Part shown: positions 1 to 10,245 of the stretch, piece by piece
Layout of the letters: each line of letters opens with the position of its first letter
Numbering within the stretch: the stretch's first letter is position 1
NCBI GenBank assembly: GCA_020053105.1
Contig: JAGVNU010000030.1
Coordinates: 1-64,000, forward strand
Reading direction: 5' to 3'
Origin: Thermodesulfovibrionia bacterium
GTDB taxonomy: Bacteria; Nitrospirota; Thermodesulfovibrionia; UBA6902
DNA length: 64,000 bases
Made by a program: the position numbers and the translations under genes
Notes under the pieces: generated by a model
What the model saw: the letters and a program-made list of their open reading frames with translations, nothing else
Databases searched by the model: none
Told to the model about the DNA's origin: nothing

Positions 1-174
1 CAATTAAGTTAATCGGAAAATAATCCTTTGTCAAGTATTTTCTCTTCCAGATTATTACCTTCGTTATTTATTTCCGCTCAAAACTGGGGGATGGCAAGTT
101 CCTGACTGCCTTGACATGCAGGGAAATTGCTTTTATTCTATGCGTATCTTACTTTCACTCATAGGGGGGTAATA
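1..174. other. Left-edge non-coding stretch
   Basis: No credible reading frame is seen before the ATG at 175. The stretch is AT-rich and ends in a G-run at 164-169 that serves as the ribosome binding site of the next gene. It presumably holds that gene's promoter, but no convincing -35/-10 pair was found. Confidence 0.5.
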
Positions 175-1632
175 ATGCAGAAACCTTTATATATTGCAAA
201 AAGTGATAAGGAAATATATCTGCTTCCCAATATGGCTAACCGGCACGGGCTTATCGCCGGCGCTACCGGGACAGGCAAAACCATTACTCTCCGCGTCCTG
301 GCCGAACAGTTCAGCAATATCGGGGTCCCGGTTTTTATGGCAGACGTCAAAGGAGACCTTTCAGGCATGGCCTTCCCCGGCAGTGAGCATCCCAAAATAA
401 ATGAAAGGGTACAGATGTTGCAATTGCAGGACTTCCGCTTTGAAGGATGTCCTGTTGTCTTCTGGGACGTATTCGGTGAACAGGGGCATCCTGTCCGTAC
501 CACAATATCTGAAATGGGGCCCCTTCTCCTGAGCCGTCTATTAAATCTCAATGAGGTGCAGAGCGGCGTACTCTCTATTATTTTTAAAATAGCCGACGAG
601 AACGGACTGCTGCTTCTGGACCTTAAGGACCTCCGCTCAATGGCCCAATTTGTCGGAGACAATTCAACGCAGTTCAAGACGCAGTACGGAAATATCTCCG
701 CAGCGAGCATCGGCGCTATTCAGCGCGGACTCCTTACGATTGAAGAACAGAGCGGGGACAGGCTCTTTGGAGAGCCCGCGCTGAATCTTGAGGACCTAAT
801 GCAGACAGATGCAAGGGGCAGAGGCGTTATAAATATTATTACAGCAGATAAACTGATGCAGTCCCCGAAGCTGTATTCAACCTTTCTGCTCTGGATGATG
901 TCGGAACTGTTTGAGGAACTCCCTGAAGCCGGAGACCCGGAGAAACCGAAACTGGTCTTCTTCTTTGATGAGGCGCATCTACTCTTTGACGATGCACCGA
1001 AGGCGCTTGTGGACAAGATAGAACAGGTTGTGCGCCTTATCCGCTCAAAAGGCGTAGGCATATACTTCATTACACAAAATCCGCTGGACCTTCCAGAGAC
1101 CGTAATCGGGCAGCTTGGCAACAGGGTACAGCATGCGCTGAGGGCCTTTACACCCAGGGACCAGAAGGCCGTGAAATCAGCAGCAGAGACCTTCCGGACA
1201 AACCCGAAGCTCGATACCTCAAAGGCCATCATGGAACTGGGTGTAGGCGAGGCACTCGTTTCGTTACTTGATGAAAAAGGCACGCCGACGATTGTGGAGA
1301 GGGCACTCATCTGTCCCCCGTCAAGCCGCATCACACCGTTAACACCTGCTGAGCGAAAACAGATTGTCCAGGGGTCGGTCATATATGGTCATTACGAACA
1401 GGTCACAGACCGCGAGTCAGCCTATGAACACCTGAAGGCAAAAGTCGCGCAGAAGGCCGAGATACAGCCGGATGCGCCTTCTGCAAGAGGCAGAAAGGCT
1501 GAGCCCAAGTCCCAACCCGAAGTGCTTTTCGGCGCGCTGGCAAAGAGCGCGGCCCATGCAATAGGAAGCCAGGTCGGTAGGCAAATTATCAGAGGGGTGC
1601 TCGGCTCACTTTTCGGCAGCAGAAGAAGATGA
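175..1632 (+). CDS. HerA-like helicase / DUF853-type ATPase
   Basis: Predicted cytosolic P-loop ATPase of 485 residues in the HerA/FtsK-like group (DUF853, E. coli YjgR type). Walker A GATGTGKT lies at residues 29-36 and the Walker B strand ends in FFFDEAH, with Asp265-Glu266. The sequence stays typical of the family to an Arg-rich C-terminus. HerA relatives translocate DNA as hexamers, but the biological role of this single-gene branch is unknown. I chose the ATG at 175 because a G-rich Shine-Dalgarno sits 5-10 nt upstream; a longer reading from 127 would add residues unlike the family. It is monocistronic, about 200 nt before the toxin-antitoxin pair. Confidence 0.85.
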   Translation: MQKPLYIAKSDKEIYLLPNMANRHGLIAGATGTGKTITLRVLAEQFSNIGVPVFMADVKGDLSGMAFPGSEHPKINERVQMLQLQDFRFEGCPVVFWDVFGEQGHPVRTTISEMGPLLLSRLLNLNEVQSGVLSIIFKIADENGLLLLDLKDLRSMAQFVGDNSTQFKTQYGNISAASIGAIQRGLLTIEEQSGDRLFGEPALNLEDLMQTDARGRGVINIITADKLMQSPKLYSTFLLWMMSELFEELPEAGDPEKPKLVFFFDEAHLLFDDAPKALVDKIEQVVRLIRSKGVGIYFITQNPLDLPETVIGQLGNRVQHALRAFTPRDQKAVKSAAETFRTNPKLDTSKAIMELGVGEALVSLLDEKGTPTIVERALICPPSSRITPLTPAERKQIVQGSVIYGHYEQVTDRESAYEHLKAKVAQKAEIQPDAPSARGRKAEPKSQPEVLFGALAKSAAHAIGSQVGRQIIRGVLGSLFGSRRR

Positions 1633-1767
1633 TGATATTATGAGTTGTCTGCCTGATTCAATACTCCCCTCAAGACAGCGGAAACAAGGGCCGTGGCTGA
1701 CCATCTGATAAAATCGCACCCTTTTGATCAGGATTTATTCTTTACTCTCATATCCAAGTCTTTACTT

Positions 1768-1821
1768 TTGACATTGTTGACAGCATGCCAATTGTCCAAT
1801 ATAATATAAGACATATGTCAA
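1768..1821 (+). promoter_or_regulatory. Consensus sigma-70 promoter with candidate operators for the TA operon
   Basis: TTGACA at 1777-1782 and TATAAT at 1800-1805 are both perfect hexamers with a 17-nt spacer. A second TTGACA (1768-1773) overlaps just upstream. A palindrome GACATATGTC lies at 1810-1819, and TTGACAT (1768-1774) is mirrored by ATGTCAA (1815-1821). Such symmetry around a strong promoter fits autorepression by the Xre antitoxin, which is inference. Confidence 0.75.
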
Positions 1822-1834
1822 GGAGGTGATGAGT

Positions 1835-2332
1835 ATGACAACCGTGACCGCGGTTTTGGGTGGTGAAAAAGAACTCGGACAGAAAGTCGAAAGACGTATT
1901 GACTTCGACGCCCTGATAAAGAAGGGTATCCCGTGGGGAGTGATATCCTACATCAAGAATGCGTTTAATCTGCCGGATGAAGTCATTGCCGGAATCATCG
2001 GCGTCAGCCCCCGTACAATTGCACGGAGGAGGAAAACCGTAATAGTGTCTGCTAAACCGGGCGTTGTGTCAAAGAGGTCCCGTAAAGAAAAGACAGCTCC
2101 TGCTTCGGCAGAAAGGCTTTCTCCTGTGGAAAGCGACAGGGTCTACCGTTTTGCAAGGATCATCGCCCTTGCCGAGGATGTATTTGAAGATAAGGATGAA
2201 GCGCTTGAGTGGCTCAAAAGCCCCCAGTACGGACTGGGCGGTCTTGTCCCGTTTGATATGCTTCAAACTGATGCGGGTGCATGCGAGGTCGAAGAACTGC
2301 TGGTCCGTATTGACTACGGTGTCATTTCGTGA
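1835..2332 (+). CDS. Xre/ParS-type antitoxin of a RES-Xre toxin-antitoxin system
   Basis: Antitoxin of 165 residues. An N-terminal helix-turn-helix-like region is followed by a basic linker (around residues 65-90) and the C-terminal toxin-binding (MbcA/ParS, DUF2384-like) domain, with the hallmark run EDKDEALEWLKSP and a G-G-L-VPFDML segment near the end. It should neutralise the RES enzyme encoded next and repress the shared promoter. The start is the ATG at 1835, 8 nt after AGGAGG; GTG at 1826 and ATG at 1829 are too close to that site. The stop overlaps the toxin start (GTGA), implying translational coupling. Confidence 0.87.
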   Translation: MTTVTAVLGGEKELGQKVERRIDFDALIKKGIPWGVISYIKNAFNLPDEVIAGIIGVSPRTIARRRKTVIVSAKPGVVSKRSRKEKTAPASAERLSPVESDRVYRFARIIALAEDVFEDKDEALEWLKSPQYGLGGLVPFDMLQTDAGACEVEELLVRIDYGVIS

Positions 2333-2799
2333 CAAGGGCATGGCGTATCGTTCGGAAGAAACGTTTACCGGACGCCTTTACTGGAGACGGAGCGCGACTT
2401 GGCGGCGGCCGGTGGAATCACCCCGGCACTTCTGTCGTCTATGTGAGTGAATCCCTGTCATTGGCGGCACTAGAGCTGTATGTTCATTTCACAAGAAACG
2501 ATATAGAGCTGAGCAAATCCCTGTTTGCAATTCCGGTAGATATCCCTGATTCTCTGACAATAACAGAAGTATTTCTTAAAGGTCTTACCCCGGTCTGGAG
2601 GGTATCGCCTCCCCCGGATTCTACAAAAGACATCGGCACAGAGTGGGCGCAAAAAGGGACCTCTGCGATACTGCGTGTCCCTTCAGCGGTCATCCCGGAG
2701 GAATATAATTTCATGCTTAATCCAAAGCATGTTGATTTCAAAAAGATAAAGATCGGAAAGCCGCAGCCATTTACGCTTGATAAGCGCGTGTGGAAATAG
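2329..2799 (+). CDS. RES domain NAD-degrading toxin
   Basis: Toxin of 156 residues with the RES-domain signature: the N-terminal RAWRI arginine, GGRWN, and the YVSESLSLAALE block carrying the Glu and Ser of the name. Characterised RES toxins deplete NAD+ by hydrolysis or phosphorolysis; that activity is assigned by family. The GTG start lies in a GTGA overlap with the antitoxin stop, so synthesis depends on antitoxin translation. The frame is full length with no disruption, so the module looks functional. It ends only 5 nt from the convergent gltX. Confidence 0.88.
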   Translation: MTRAWRIVRKKRLPDAFTGDGARLGGGRWNHPGTSVVYVSESLSLAALELYVHFTRNDIELSKSLFAIPVDIPDSLTITEVFLKGLTPVWRVSPPPDSTKDIGTEWAQKGTSAILRVPSAVIPEEYNFMLNPKHVDFKKIKIGKPQPFTLDKRVWK

Positions 2800-2804
2800 T
2801 TAGT

Positions 2805-4217
2805 CTACCCTATCGCCTTTATCGCCCTCTCCAACCTTCTAACCGTCTTCTCCTTCCCCAAAACCTCAAGCACCTCAAATATCCCCGGACTCTCCGTGCC
2901 GCCGGTCATTGCAACGCGGACGGGCTGAGCAAGGTCTTTGAGCTTGACGCCGTGCTTTTCCACGAGCGATTTAAACACCTGTTCAAGCTCATGATGAGAG
3001 AATTCAGGAATTGAAGATAGGGCGTCTCTTAATGCAGCCAGCAGATCCCGGCTCTTTTCATTGAGAAACTTTTCCTTTGCCTTCTCATTATATTCGACTT
3101 CCTCGGCAATGTAATAGCGCAGGGAATTTGCAAGCTCAACTATAGTCTTTGAGCGTTCCTTGAGCGTGCCGACAGCCTTTGACAGCCAGGCCATATCCAT
3201 GGCCTGCCCTTTTTCTATGACACCGTTCTTTACAAGAAAAGGCAGCGCCAGTTCGGCAAGTTTGTCTGTTGAAGAATTTATAATATATTGACTGTTAAGC
3301 CACAGGAGCTTTTCCGGGTTGAAGACAGCCGCTGCCTTGCCTACGTTCTCAAAGGAGAAGTATTTCATCAGCTCATCGCGAGTGAAGACCTCCTGGTCTC
3401 CGTAAGACCAGCCGAGCCGCACAAGGTAATTCACAAGCGCCTCCGGCAGATATCCCATATCATAATAAGCCATCACTGACGTGGCCCCGTGTCTTTTGGA
3501 AAGCCTTGCCTTGTCAGAACCGAGGATCATCGGCAGATGCGCAAACTTCGGCACAGGATATCCAAATGCTCTGTAAAACTGTATCTGCTTCGGGGTATTG
3601 TTCAGATGGTCGTCGCCCCTGATGACATGCGTAATTTTCATATCAACATCATCCACGACAACTGTCAGATTGTATGTCGGCGTGCCGTCGGAGCGGAGGA
3701 TAATAAGATCATCAAGTTGTTCATTTTCAAATGTGACCATGCCTTTTATAAGGTCATCAACTATGGTCTGCCCTTCCGCAGGCATCCTGAATCTGACTAC
3801 CGGGTTCACGCCGGGGACCGGCACTTTCAGGTCTCTGCACTTGCCGTTATACTTCAGCGCCCTTCCCTGCAGCATCGACTCTTTACGCCTGGCCTCAAGC
3901 TCTTCCGGGGAGCAGTAACAATAGTAGGCCCTGCCTTCTTTCACAAGTTTGTCCGCGTAACTCCTGTAGACATCAAACCTGTCGGTCTGCCTGAAAGGCC
4001 CTTCGTCCCAGTCAAGGCCGAGCCATTTCATACCCTCGATGATTGCTTCGATATATTCATCGGTGGAACGGGTCGTGTCCGTGTCTTCAATTCTCAAGAT
4101 GAATGTCCCGTTGCTATGTCTTGCGTATAACCAGTTAAACAGGGCGGTCCTGGCCCCTCCAATATGCAGATGTCCGGTGGGACTCGGCGCAAAGCGTACT
4201 CTGATTTTATCTGTCAA
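2805..4217 (-). CDS. gltX: Glutamate-tRNA ligase
   Basis: Class I aminoacyl-tRNA synthetase of 470 residues, charging tRNA-Glu (and possibly tRNA-Gln if GlnRS is absent). The HIGH-type motif is in [16 protein letters not shown] near the N-terminus and the KMSKS-type loop is KARLSKRHG. The zinc-site region ([12 protein letters not shown]) is also recognisable. I start it at a TTG, because GGGAGGA precedes that codon by a normal distance and the protein then begins [15 protein letters not shown]; a start nine codons further up would add a nonhomologous tail. The first 11 nt overlap the 3' end of the GT2 gene, suggesting coupled translation. Confidence 0.95.
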   Translation of the reverse strand: MTDKIRVRFAPSPTGHLHIGGARTALFNWLYARHSNGTFILRIEDTDTTRSTDEYIEAIIEGMKWLGLDWDEGPFRQTDRFDVYRSYADKLVKEGRAYYCYCSPEELEARRKESMLQGRALKYNGKCRDLKVPVPGVNPVVRFRMPAEGQTIVDDLIKGMVTFENEQLDDLIILRSDGTPTYNLTVVVDDVDMKITHVIRGDDHLNNTPKQIQFYRAFGYPVPKFAHLPMILGSDKARLSKRHGATSVMAYYDMGYLPEALVNYLVRLGWSYGDQEVFTRDELMKYFSFENVGKAAAVFNPEKLLWLNSQYIINSSTDKLAELALPFLVKNGVIEKGQAMDMAWLSKAVGTLKERSKTIVELANSLRYYIAEEVEYNEKAKEKFLNEKSRDLLAALRDALSSIPEFSHHELEQVFKSLVEKHGVKLKDLAQPVRVAMTGGTESPGIFEVLEVLGKEKTVRRLERAIKAIG

Positions 4218-4992
4218 TGTGTCCTCCCTGTTTCGATCTTTCAAAGATTATGAAATTAACAAGTCCCGTCTTTTGAAGTATGAACTTTACCATGACGAGA
4301 AGAGTCTGCAGCCCGTATGTAATGCTCCTCTTTAAATTAATAGATGACGCCTCGGGGAAGTATCGCGTAGGAATCGGTATGTCTCCTATGCGGAACTTAT
4401 GATAAACAGACTGGGCCAGAAATTCGGTATCGAAGATGAAGTCATTCGAGTTGTGTTTGTAATTGATGGTTTCCAGCACTTCCCTTCTATAAACCCGGAA
4501 CCCGGTGTGGAAGTCGCCGATATTCTGTCCTAAAACAATATTTTCAATAAGCGTCAGAAAGCGGTTGCTGATGTATTTATAAACCGGCATTCCTCCTTCA
4601 AGGGTTTCTTCCCTCGTCCTGATTCGTGAGCCTAAGACGACATCGCAAATACCGGTCATAATAAAGCCTGCGGCAAAAGGTATTACGCGGGGATCATACT
4701 GATAATCCGGATGGATCATTACAACTATGTCCGCGCCCTTTTTCAATGCGGCTTCATAGCAGGTTTTCTGATTGCCGCCATAACCCAGGTTCTTTTCATG
4801 GGTGTAAACCGTGATCCCTAATTTGTTCGCAATTTCAACTGTCCTGTCTTTACTGCAGTCATCCGTAAGAATAACTTCATCCACAGCGCCTTCAGGTATA
4901 TCTTTATAAGTATTCTCAAGAGTTGCTTCCGCGTTATAAGCCGGCATTACGACTATGATCCTGGGGCGTGATTTATCTGATATGTTTATCAT
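4207..4992 (-). CDS. Family 2 glycosyltransferase, polyprenyl-phosphate sugar transferase type
   Basis: GT-A fold transferase of 261 residues. The start has VVMPAYNAE, then TDDCSKDRT and a metal-binding-type [10 protein letters not shown]. The later [15 protein letters not shown] block is typical of DPM1/undecaprenyl-phosphate sugar transferases. It probably loads a sugar onto a polyprenyl phosphate at the membrane, feeding the integral GT just upstream, which uses such donors. The ATG at 4992 follows that gene's stop by 4 nt; a GTG at 5013 is an alternative start overlapping it. The C-terminus overlaps gltX. Confidence 0.85.
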   Translation of the reverse strand: MINISDKSRPRIIVVMPAYNAEATLENTYKDIPEGAVDEVILTDDCSKDRTVEIANKLGITVYTHEKNLGYGGNQKTCYEAALKKGADIVVMIHPDYQYDPRVIPFAAGFIMTGICDVVLGSRIRTREETLEGGMPVYKYISNRFLTLIENIVLGQNIGDFHTGFRVYRREVLETINYKHNSNDFIFDTEFLAQSVYHKFRIGDIPIPTRYFPEASSINLKRSITYGLQTLLVMVKFILQKTGLVNFIIFERSKQGGHIDR

Positions 4993-4996
4993 CCTG

Positions 4997-6505
4997 TCAG
5001 GTCCTTTCCTCACGGGGAATATTCATGGCGGTTACGGGCAATATCTCAACAAGAAAATACCGGATACGGCTTCTGCCGTACGGACCTGTTTTAACCATAA
5101 AACGGACATGGTCTTTCAAAGGAGAATTGTCTATATCCGGGAAATCTTCACTTGAGACAATGCAGTATAATTCTCCCTCCCTCTCTCTGCGTTCCCTTGC
5201 GAGGTCTTCCACGGAATTAATCTGTTTGTCGAGATAACGGCCCGCATAAAAACTAAGTCCCTGCATCGTGGCCCAGTCAAGCCCCCTGTAATTGAGTATC
5301 GGCTTATCTTCGGGGATGATATAATTTATCGTCTTGACAAGGTCAATCTGGGGGTGTCCCCTTCTATCCAGTGCAATGGGAGTACAGGTCCCCAGCAGAA
5401 CAAAAAATATTACAACAACCGTTACCACACGACTGAATTCACAGAATTTATCGTCCTCAATCCATCTGGACAGCGCTATCCCGCCGCACAGGGAAAGCGC
5501 GGGGACCACTGTAAGCATATATCTTTCAAATACACTGCTGGAGACCATGAGAGAAAGTAATATAATCCCTGTCCAGGTAAATATCAGTAATGCGGCCCTC
5601 TCTCTTATGCCTTCCCGAATCAGAAGAAATATCCCATAAACGCTCACAGGTATCCAGGGCCAATACACCTGGAACAGTATTGCCAATGGAACATAAAAAG
5701 GCATGTGCAGTCCCTGCACGGCCCCCCGGTGGATTACCGGGGAAATACCGGATTGAGAATATATAAATGTTGCTCCATAGGCCGAAATCTGCGGCCAGAT
5801 CCAGGCTGCCAGCAGTGCGGCGGCGGCTGCATAGGAGGCCAGCATGGTGGGCCTTATCAGTCTTTTCCACTGCCCGGAGATGATTAAATAGAGGGGGCCG
5901 ATCACACCGACATAGAGCCCCTGAATGGCCTTTATATAGTAACCGATCGCAACGGCCAGGCCGAACAGCAGATCATAGCGTTTCTCTTTTTCGCCGCGAA
6001 CAAGGGCATAAATGCCAAGGGTCGTGGCAAAGGCAACGGGGACGTCAAGCATGGCGCGCCTGGAATACTTCAGAAAGAAAAAAGACGTTGCGAGCACGAC
6101 CATGCTCATAAAGCCGGTCTTTCTGTTATACAGCCTGCTTCCGATTGAATAAATGAGAAATAGCGTTGCGTATCCTGCAAGGGCAGACGGGAAGCGGGCC
6201 CAGAATTCGGACTGTCCGAATATCCTGAAAAATATGGCCTCCACCCAGAAGTAAAGCGGGGGCTTAAGCCAGCTCGGCTCACCATTATAATGCATTGTAA
6301 ACCAGTCGCCGGTTTTAAGTATATCGGTCGCCATTGCAGCGTGCAATAACTCGTCTGTTTTGAGGAGCGTATTTTCGCCCAGACGGCCGAAAAATACCGG
6401 CAGCAGGAGAAGGAAGATGACAAAAACGGACCAGCGATATGAATCGGTATTTCCCCAATCCCTGACCCTTCCGCAAAATATGAAATCACGTAATTTCTGA
6501 AACAT
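4997..6505 (-). CDS. ArnT/PMT-family membrane glycosyltransferase
   Basis: Polytopic protein of 502 residues resembling GT83 (ArnT, dolichyl-phosphate-mannose mannosyltransferase superfamily). After a first membrane helix comes the periplasmic loop with an acidic pair (KTDELLHA), then WLKPPLYFW, the conserved Lys-Pro-Pro loop, and ARFPSALAG. About ten further hydrophobic segments follow, with a soluble C-terminal region. Members transfer a sugar from a polyprenyl phosphate to lipid A, lipids or proteins on the periplasmic face; the acceptor here is unknown. It sits between tilS and the GT2 gene, which could supply its donor. Confidence 0.85.
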   Translation of the reverse strand: MFQKLRDFIFCGRVRDWGNTDSYRWSVFVIFLLLLPVFFGRLGENTLLKTDELLHAAMATDILKTGDWFTMHYNGEPSWLKPPLYFWVEAIFFRIFGQSEFWARFPSALAGYATLFLIYSIGSRLYNRKTGFMSMVVLATSFFFLKYSRRAMLDVPVAFATTLGIYALVRGEKEKRYDLLFGLAVAIGYYIKAIQGLYVGVIGPLYLIISGQWKRLIRPTMLASYAAAAALLAAWIWPQISAYGATFIYSQSGISPVIHRGAVQGLHMPFYVPLAILFQVYWPWIPVSVYGIFLLIREGIRERAALLIFTWTGIILLSLMVSSSVFERYMLTVVPALSLCGGIALSRWIEDDKFCEFSRVVTVVVIFFVLLGTCTPIALDRRGHPQIDLVKTINYIIPEDKPILNYRGLDWATMQGLSFYAGRYLDKQINSVEDLARERREREGELYCIVSSEDFPDIDNSPLKDHVRFMVKTGPYGRSRIRYFLVEILPVTAMNIPREERT

Positions 6506-6510
6506 GCCTG

Positions 6511-7932
6511 CTAATTTGCCTTTGATATAATAAGTCTCAATAATTTTTCCGACTGCGCGGTCACCCTGAATCTGTCATCCGCCCGAAAACCTGCAACGCA
6601 TATAATATCATTTCCGGAGACAACAATTGGAGTCCTGTCCCGCTCTTCCCTCGGTACTTTTTCATCGACAAAAAAATCCTGGAGCTTCTTCTTTTTTCCA
6701 AAGCCCATGGGATAGAAAAAATCTCCGGCCGCCCTGGCCCTGATCTTGAGAGGGAACTTCATCATGCCGGCGTCTAAAAGGACCGAGGCCTTACCATCGC
6801 CGGGGTCTCCGCCGTTTTCTTCAAAAGAGGCCTTCAGTATCAGGCCGGCTTCCTTCACCCTGATCTCGCACGGAGGATGCATTTCGTATTCTGAAAGCGC
6901 CGGGGGCTTGTCCGAAGTTATCTTCAGGATGGAATATTCCCTGACTACCCTGACATCTTCGGGAAGATTAATGCTGTCTCCCGCCCTTCCCTTTTTCAGT
7001 AAACTGATTATATCTTCAATATGCGCAAACGTTATTCCCCTGAGCCCGCTGGTCGCATCAAGCGCCCTTCTCAGGACACGTCTCAATATAGGTATTTCAA
7101 TTTTCTCAAGGGGTGTAAGGAACAACTCGATGGAACTTTCGCTTTTTCTGCTTATGAGCCTCATAAGGGTCTTGGTCACGATCACCTCAAGGTATTCCTC
7201 TTCTTCCCTTAAAATGCCGGCTGTCCTGCATATGTCATGCACTACCGCCGGATTTTTTCCCCTGATCTCTTTCATCAAAGAAAGCCTTATCCAGTTTCTT
7301 AAGTAATCTTCCCTGAGATTAGATGTGTCAACCATAAACGGTTGGCCTTCATGCAGGGGCAATTTACCCTGAAGGGCACAGGCATGAATTGCCCCTGCAA
7401 GGAATTCCTCAATTTCAGTCCTCTCAATTTCAATAAGCGGTCTGATGATATTCTTTCTCACAGGCGGGATGCCGGTCAAACCTTTTCTGCCCGAACCCCT
7501 GAAAAGCCTCATCAGGACAGTTTCAGCCTGATCGTCGGCATTATGACCGAGGGCGATCCTGCCTGCATTAATGCTGCGTGAGACTTCCTCGCAGGCGCCA
7601 TGCCGGAGTTCCCTTGCCGCCTCCTGAAGATTTATGCCGGCATACTTCTTCACTTCAATCTTTCTGACGTGAAAATTTATCCGGAGCTGCGCACAGAGGC
7701 CCTCACAGAATTCCAGTTCCTTTTTAACTTCTTCAGGCCTCAAAGAATGATCAACATATACCGCACTCAATGAAAGATTGTAATCCTCCCTGAGTTTGTC
7801 TAAAATAACCGCAAGGCAAACGGAATCAGGCCCGCCGGACAGGCCGACCAGCACATGGTCCCTGTCAGAGAGCATGGAATACTTTTGAATCGTTTCCCGT
7901 ACTTTTTGTATGATTTCCATAGGCAGTTCCAT
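6511..7932 (-). CDS. tilS: tRNA(Ile)-lysidine synthase
   Basis: ATP-dependent enzyme (473 residues) that converts C34 of the CAU-anticodon tRNA-Ile to lysidine so it reads AUA. The PP-loop SGGPDS is near residue 32; GHNADDQAETVLMRL and the substrate-binding DTSN segment follow, and a TilS C-terminal domain ends the protein. Residues about 178-194 are an unusual insertion encoded by a perfect inverted repeat (7352-7399), placed just before the QPFMVDTSN segment. The start could be 7932 or the ATG at 7920, which has GGAA 7 nt upstream. It lies 5 nt from the ArnT-like gene. Confidence 0.93.
   Translation of the reverse strand: MELPMEIIQKVRETIQKYSMLSDRDHVLVGLSGGPDSVCLAVILDKLREDYNLSLSAVYVDHSLRPEEVKKELEFCEGLCAQLRINFHVRKIEVKKYAGINLQEAARELRHGACEEVSRSINAGRIALGHNADDQAETVLMRLFRGSGRKGLTGIPPVRKNIIRPLIEIERTEIEEFLAGAIHACALQGKLPLHEGQPFMVDTSNLREDYLRNWIRLSLMKEIRGKNPAVVHDICRTAGILREEEEYLEVIVTKTLMRLISRKSESSIELFLTPLEKIEIPILRRVLRRALDATSGLRGITFAHIEDIISLLKKGRAGDSINLPEDVRVVREYSILKITSDKPPALSEYEMHPPCEIRVKEAGLILKASFEENGGDPGDGKASVLLDAGMMKFPLKIRARAAGDFFYPMGFGKKKKLQDFFVDEKVPREERDRTPIVVSGNDIICVAGFRADDRFRVTAQSEKLLRLIISKAN
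7352..7399. repeat. Palindromic element inside tilS
   Basis: Arms TGCAGGGGCAATT (7352-7364) and AATTGCCCCTGCA (7387-7399) are perfect 13-bp inverted repeats, with a smaller hairpin CCCT/AGGG in the loop. The unit is 48 bp, a multiple of three, and adds about 16 residues to TilS without breaking the frame. Confidence 0.85.
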
Positions 7933-8041
7933 TATACCGGAATCATATTTATTAATTTAAGCTCTCATGAAATTCTCTGAATAAATATATATAATAGAAA
8001 TTCGCAAAATAAACATGAATAATAATTCAACAATTTAAACT

Positions 8042-9313
8042 ATGCACGATTTCAAGTATAAAAATTCCGAATTATATGCTGAAGATGTTCCGGTCAGAAA
8101 GATAGCGGAGGCAGTCGGGACGCCGGTTTATATCTACAGTCATAACACTTTCCTCAGACATTTCAATGCGTACAGGGACGCCTTTGACGGGCAGCCCCAC
8201 ACCATATGCTTCGCGCTTAAGGCCAATTCAAATCTTGCGGTCCTGAGACTTCTCGCCAATAACGGCTGCGGCGCGGATGTTGTTTCAGGGGGTGAGCTTC
8301 ACCTGGCCCTGAAGGCGGGCATGCCGCCTAAAAAAATTGTATATGCGGGTGTAGGGAAAACCGAACGGGAAATTGTCCAGGCCCTGAAAGCCGGAATTCT
8401 CATGTTTAATATCGAGTCATCTGATGAGATGCTGGTTATTAATGAAATTGCCGGACAGTTGAAGAAAAAGGCCCCGGTTGCGCTCAGGGTCAATCCTGAC
8501 ATCGATCCTGAAACGCACCCCTATATTTCAACGGGACTGAAAGAAAGCAAGTTCGGTATCCCTATTGAGGAAGCGCTGGAGCATTACAAACTCGCGCGGA
8601 AACTGCCGCACCTGAATATCCTCGGAATACACAAACATATAGGTTCCCAGATAACTACTATAAGGCCCTTTGTCGATGCGCTGCAGAAAGTCATATCACT
8701 TGCCAGGACATTGAAGTCGCATGGAATCTCTATTGACTACATCGATATGGGTGGGGGCCTCGGAATTCCATACAGGAATGAGCATCCGCCCCATCCTTCA
8801 GAATTGTCAAAGGCCATAATGCCTCTCCTGAAAGACGGCAATTTCAATCTTATACTGGAGCCGGGCAGATCAATATCAGGCAATGCCGGGATACTTGTGA
8901 CAAAGGTCCTTTATATAAAGAAACATCCCCAGAAGGAGTTCGTCATTGTCGATGGCGGGATGAACGATCTCATAAGGCCGAGTCTTTATGACGCGTATCA
9001 CAATGTGCTTCCAGTGAAAAAAAGCAGCCGCAGAAAGGTCGTCTCGGACCTTGTCGGGCCGATATGTGAATCCGGAGATTTCCTGGCAAAAAACCGTGAG
9101 CTGAACAAAGCGTCCAGGGGAGATTTACTCGCTGTCATGAGCGCCGGCGCCTATGGATTTACGATGAGTTCAAATTATAACAGCAGGCCAAGGGTAGCTG
9201 AAGTCCTTGTCAGGGGCAATGAGTTCTTTGTCGTGCGTGAAAGGGAAACATATAGTGACCTGGCAAGAGGATCAAAGATACCCGAATTTTTAAAGTTGCA
9301 AAGGAAATCATGA
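8042..9313 (+). CDS. lysA: Diaminopimelate decarboxylase
   Basis: PLP enzyme of 423 residues performing the last step of lysine synthesis, meso-diaminopimelate to lysine plus CO2. FALKANSN carries the PLP lysine; HKHIGSQ, the GGGLGIPY glycine loop, LEPGRSISGNAG and the CESGDF motif are all present. The length is normal. It is the first gene of a plus-strand operon and overlaps dapF by ATGA. No Shine-Dalgarno is obvious before the ATG. A TATAAT at 7990-7995 could be its -10, without a good -35. Confidence 0.95.
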   Translation: MHDFKYKNSELYAEDVPVRKIAEAVGTPVYIYSHNTFLRHFNAYRDAFDGQPHTICFALKANSNLAVLRLLANNGCGADVVSGGELHLALKAGMPPKKIVYAGVGKTEREIVQALKAGILMFNIESSDEMLVINEIAGQLKKKAPVALRVNPDIDPETHPYISTGLKESKFGIPIEEALEHYKLARKLPHLNILGIHKHIGSQITTIRPFVDALQKVISLARTLKSHGISIDYIDMGGGLGIPYRNEHPPHPSELSKAIMPLLKDGNFNLILEPGRSISGNAGILVTKVLYIKKHPQKEFVIVDGGMNDLIRPSLYDAYHNVLPVKKSSRRKVVSDLVGPICESGDFLAKNRELNKASRGDLLAVMSAGAYGFTMSSNYNSRPRVAEVLVRGNEFFVVRERETYSDLARGSKIPEFLKLQRKS

Positions 9314-10191
9314 AACTTGATTTTACAAAAATGCATGCCCTCGGCAATGACTTTATAGTCATTGACGACAGGGACGCGAAATTAAAAAGTGTCTCCCGCC
9401 TTTCGGAAAAACTCTGCAACCGCAGATTTGGAATCGGCGCGGACCAGCTGCTTCTTTTAGGCCATTCAAAAACCGCAGATTTCAGGATGCGGACATTCAA
9501 TGCCGACGGTTCCGAAGTCGAAATGTGCGGAAACGGGATACGATGTCTGGGCAAATATATATGGGACAATATAATTCAATGTAACGACAGCGCCATTGCA
9601 AAGAAATATTGCCAGTCCATCGAATCCCTTGCCATCGAAACTTTGGCCGGGATTAAGTATATATATAAATCAGGCAATCTCTTCAGGATTGATATGGGAG
9701 AGCCTGTATTTGAACCGGCACAGATACCTGTAGTATCAAAAACAGTGCAGGACCATTTAAGGGACGGCAAGGTTATCCGGTATCCTCTTAAAGCAGGAAA
9801 GATGAATTATAAGATTACCTGCGTTTCAATGGGCAATCCTCATGCGGTCATTGTAGTTAAAGATGTTGATGCGGTCCAACTGAACAATATCGGGCCCGTG
9901 ATAGAGAACTATAAACTTTTCCCTAAAAGGACCAATGTAGAGTTCGTTCAACCGCAGGGCAGAGGCAATATTAAAATGAGGGTATGGGAAAGAGGTGCAG
10001 GTGAAACAATGGCCTGCGGCACAGGGGCTTGCGCATCTGCGGTCGCGTCGGCGCTGTTGGGAATGACCGGAAGAAAAGTGCATGTCCACCTGCCCGGCGG
10101 CAGGCTCCTCATTGACTGGTCGGAAAAAGACAATCATGTCTATATGACGGGCCCGGCGGTAACTGTATTTGAAGGAACGATGGAAGTATAA
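9310..10191 (+). CDS. dapF: Diaminopimelate epimerase
   Basis: Cofactor-independent epimerase (293 residues) converting LL- to meso-diaminopimelate for lysine and peptidoglycan. Both catalytic cysteines are visible, in EMCGNGIRCLGKY and in MACGTGACASAVAS. The N-terminal KMHALGNDFIVID is typical. The length is slightly above the usual 275, mainly from a loop around residue 90. The ATG overlaps the lysA stop and translation is probably coupled. Confidence 0.96.
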   Translation: MKLDFTKMHALGNDFIVIDDRDAKLKSVSRLSEKLCNRRFGIGADQLLLLGHSKTADFRMRTFNADGSEVEMCGNGIRCLGKYIWDNIIQCNDSAIAKKYCQSIESLAIETLAGIKYIYKSGNLFRIDMGEPVFEPAQIPVVSKTVQDHLRDGKVIRYPLKAGKMNYKITCVSMGNPHAVIVVKDVDAVQLNNIGPVIENYKLFPKRTNVEFVQPQGRGNIKMRVWERGAGETMACGTGACASAVASALLGMTGRKVHVHLPGGRLLIDWSEKDNHVYMTGPAVTVFEGTMEV

Positions 10192-10245
10192 TCCAATATT
10201 AACAATTCTTGAAACGGGTCAAGTCCGGCAAGAACCATAATTTAC

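Noticed and set aside
3489-4130. A 213-codon frame antisense to gltX
   Set aside because: It is a mirror frame of a well-conserved synthetase gene, with no ribosome binding site or recognisable domain.
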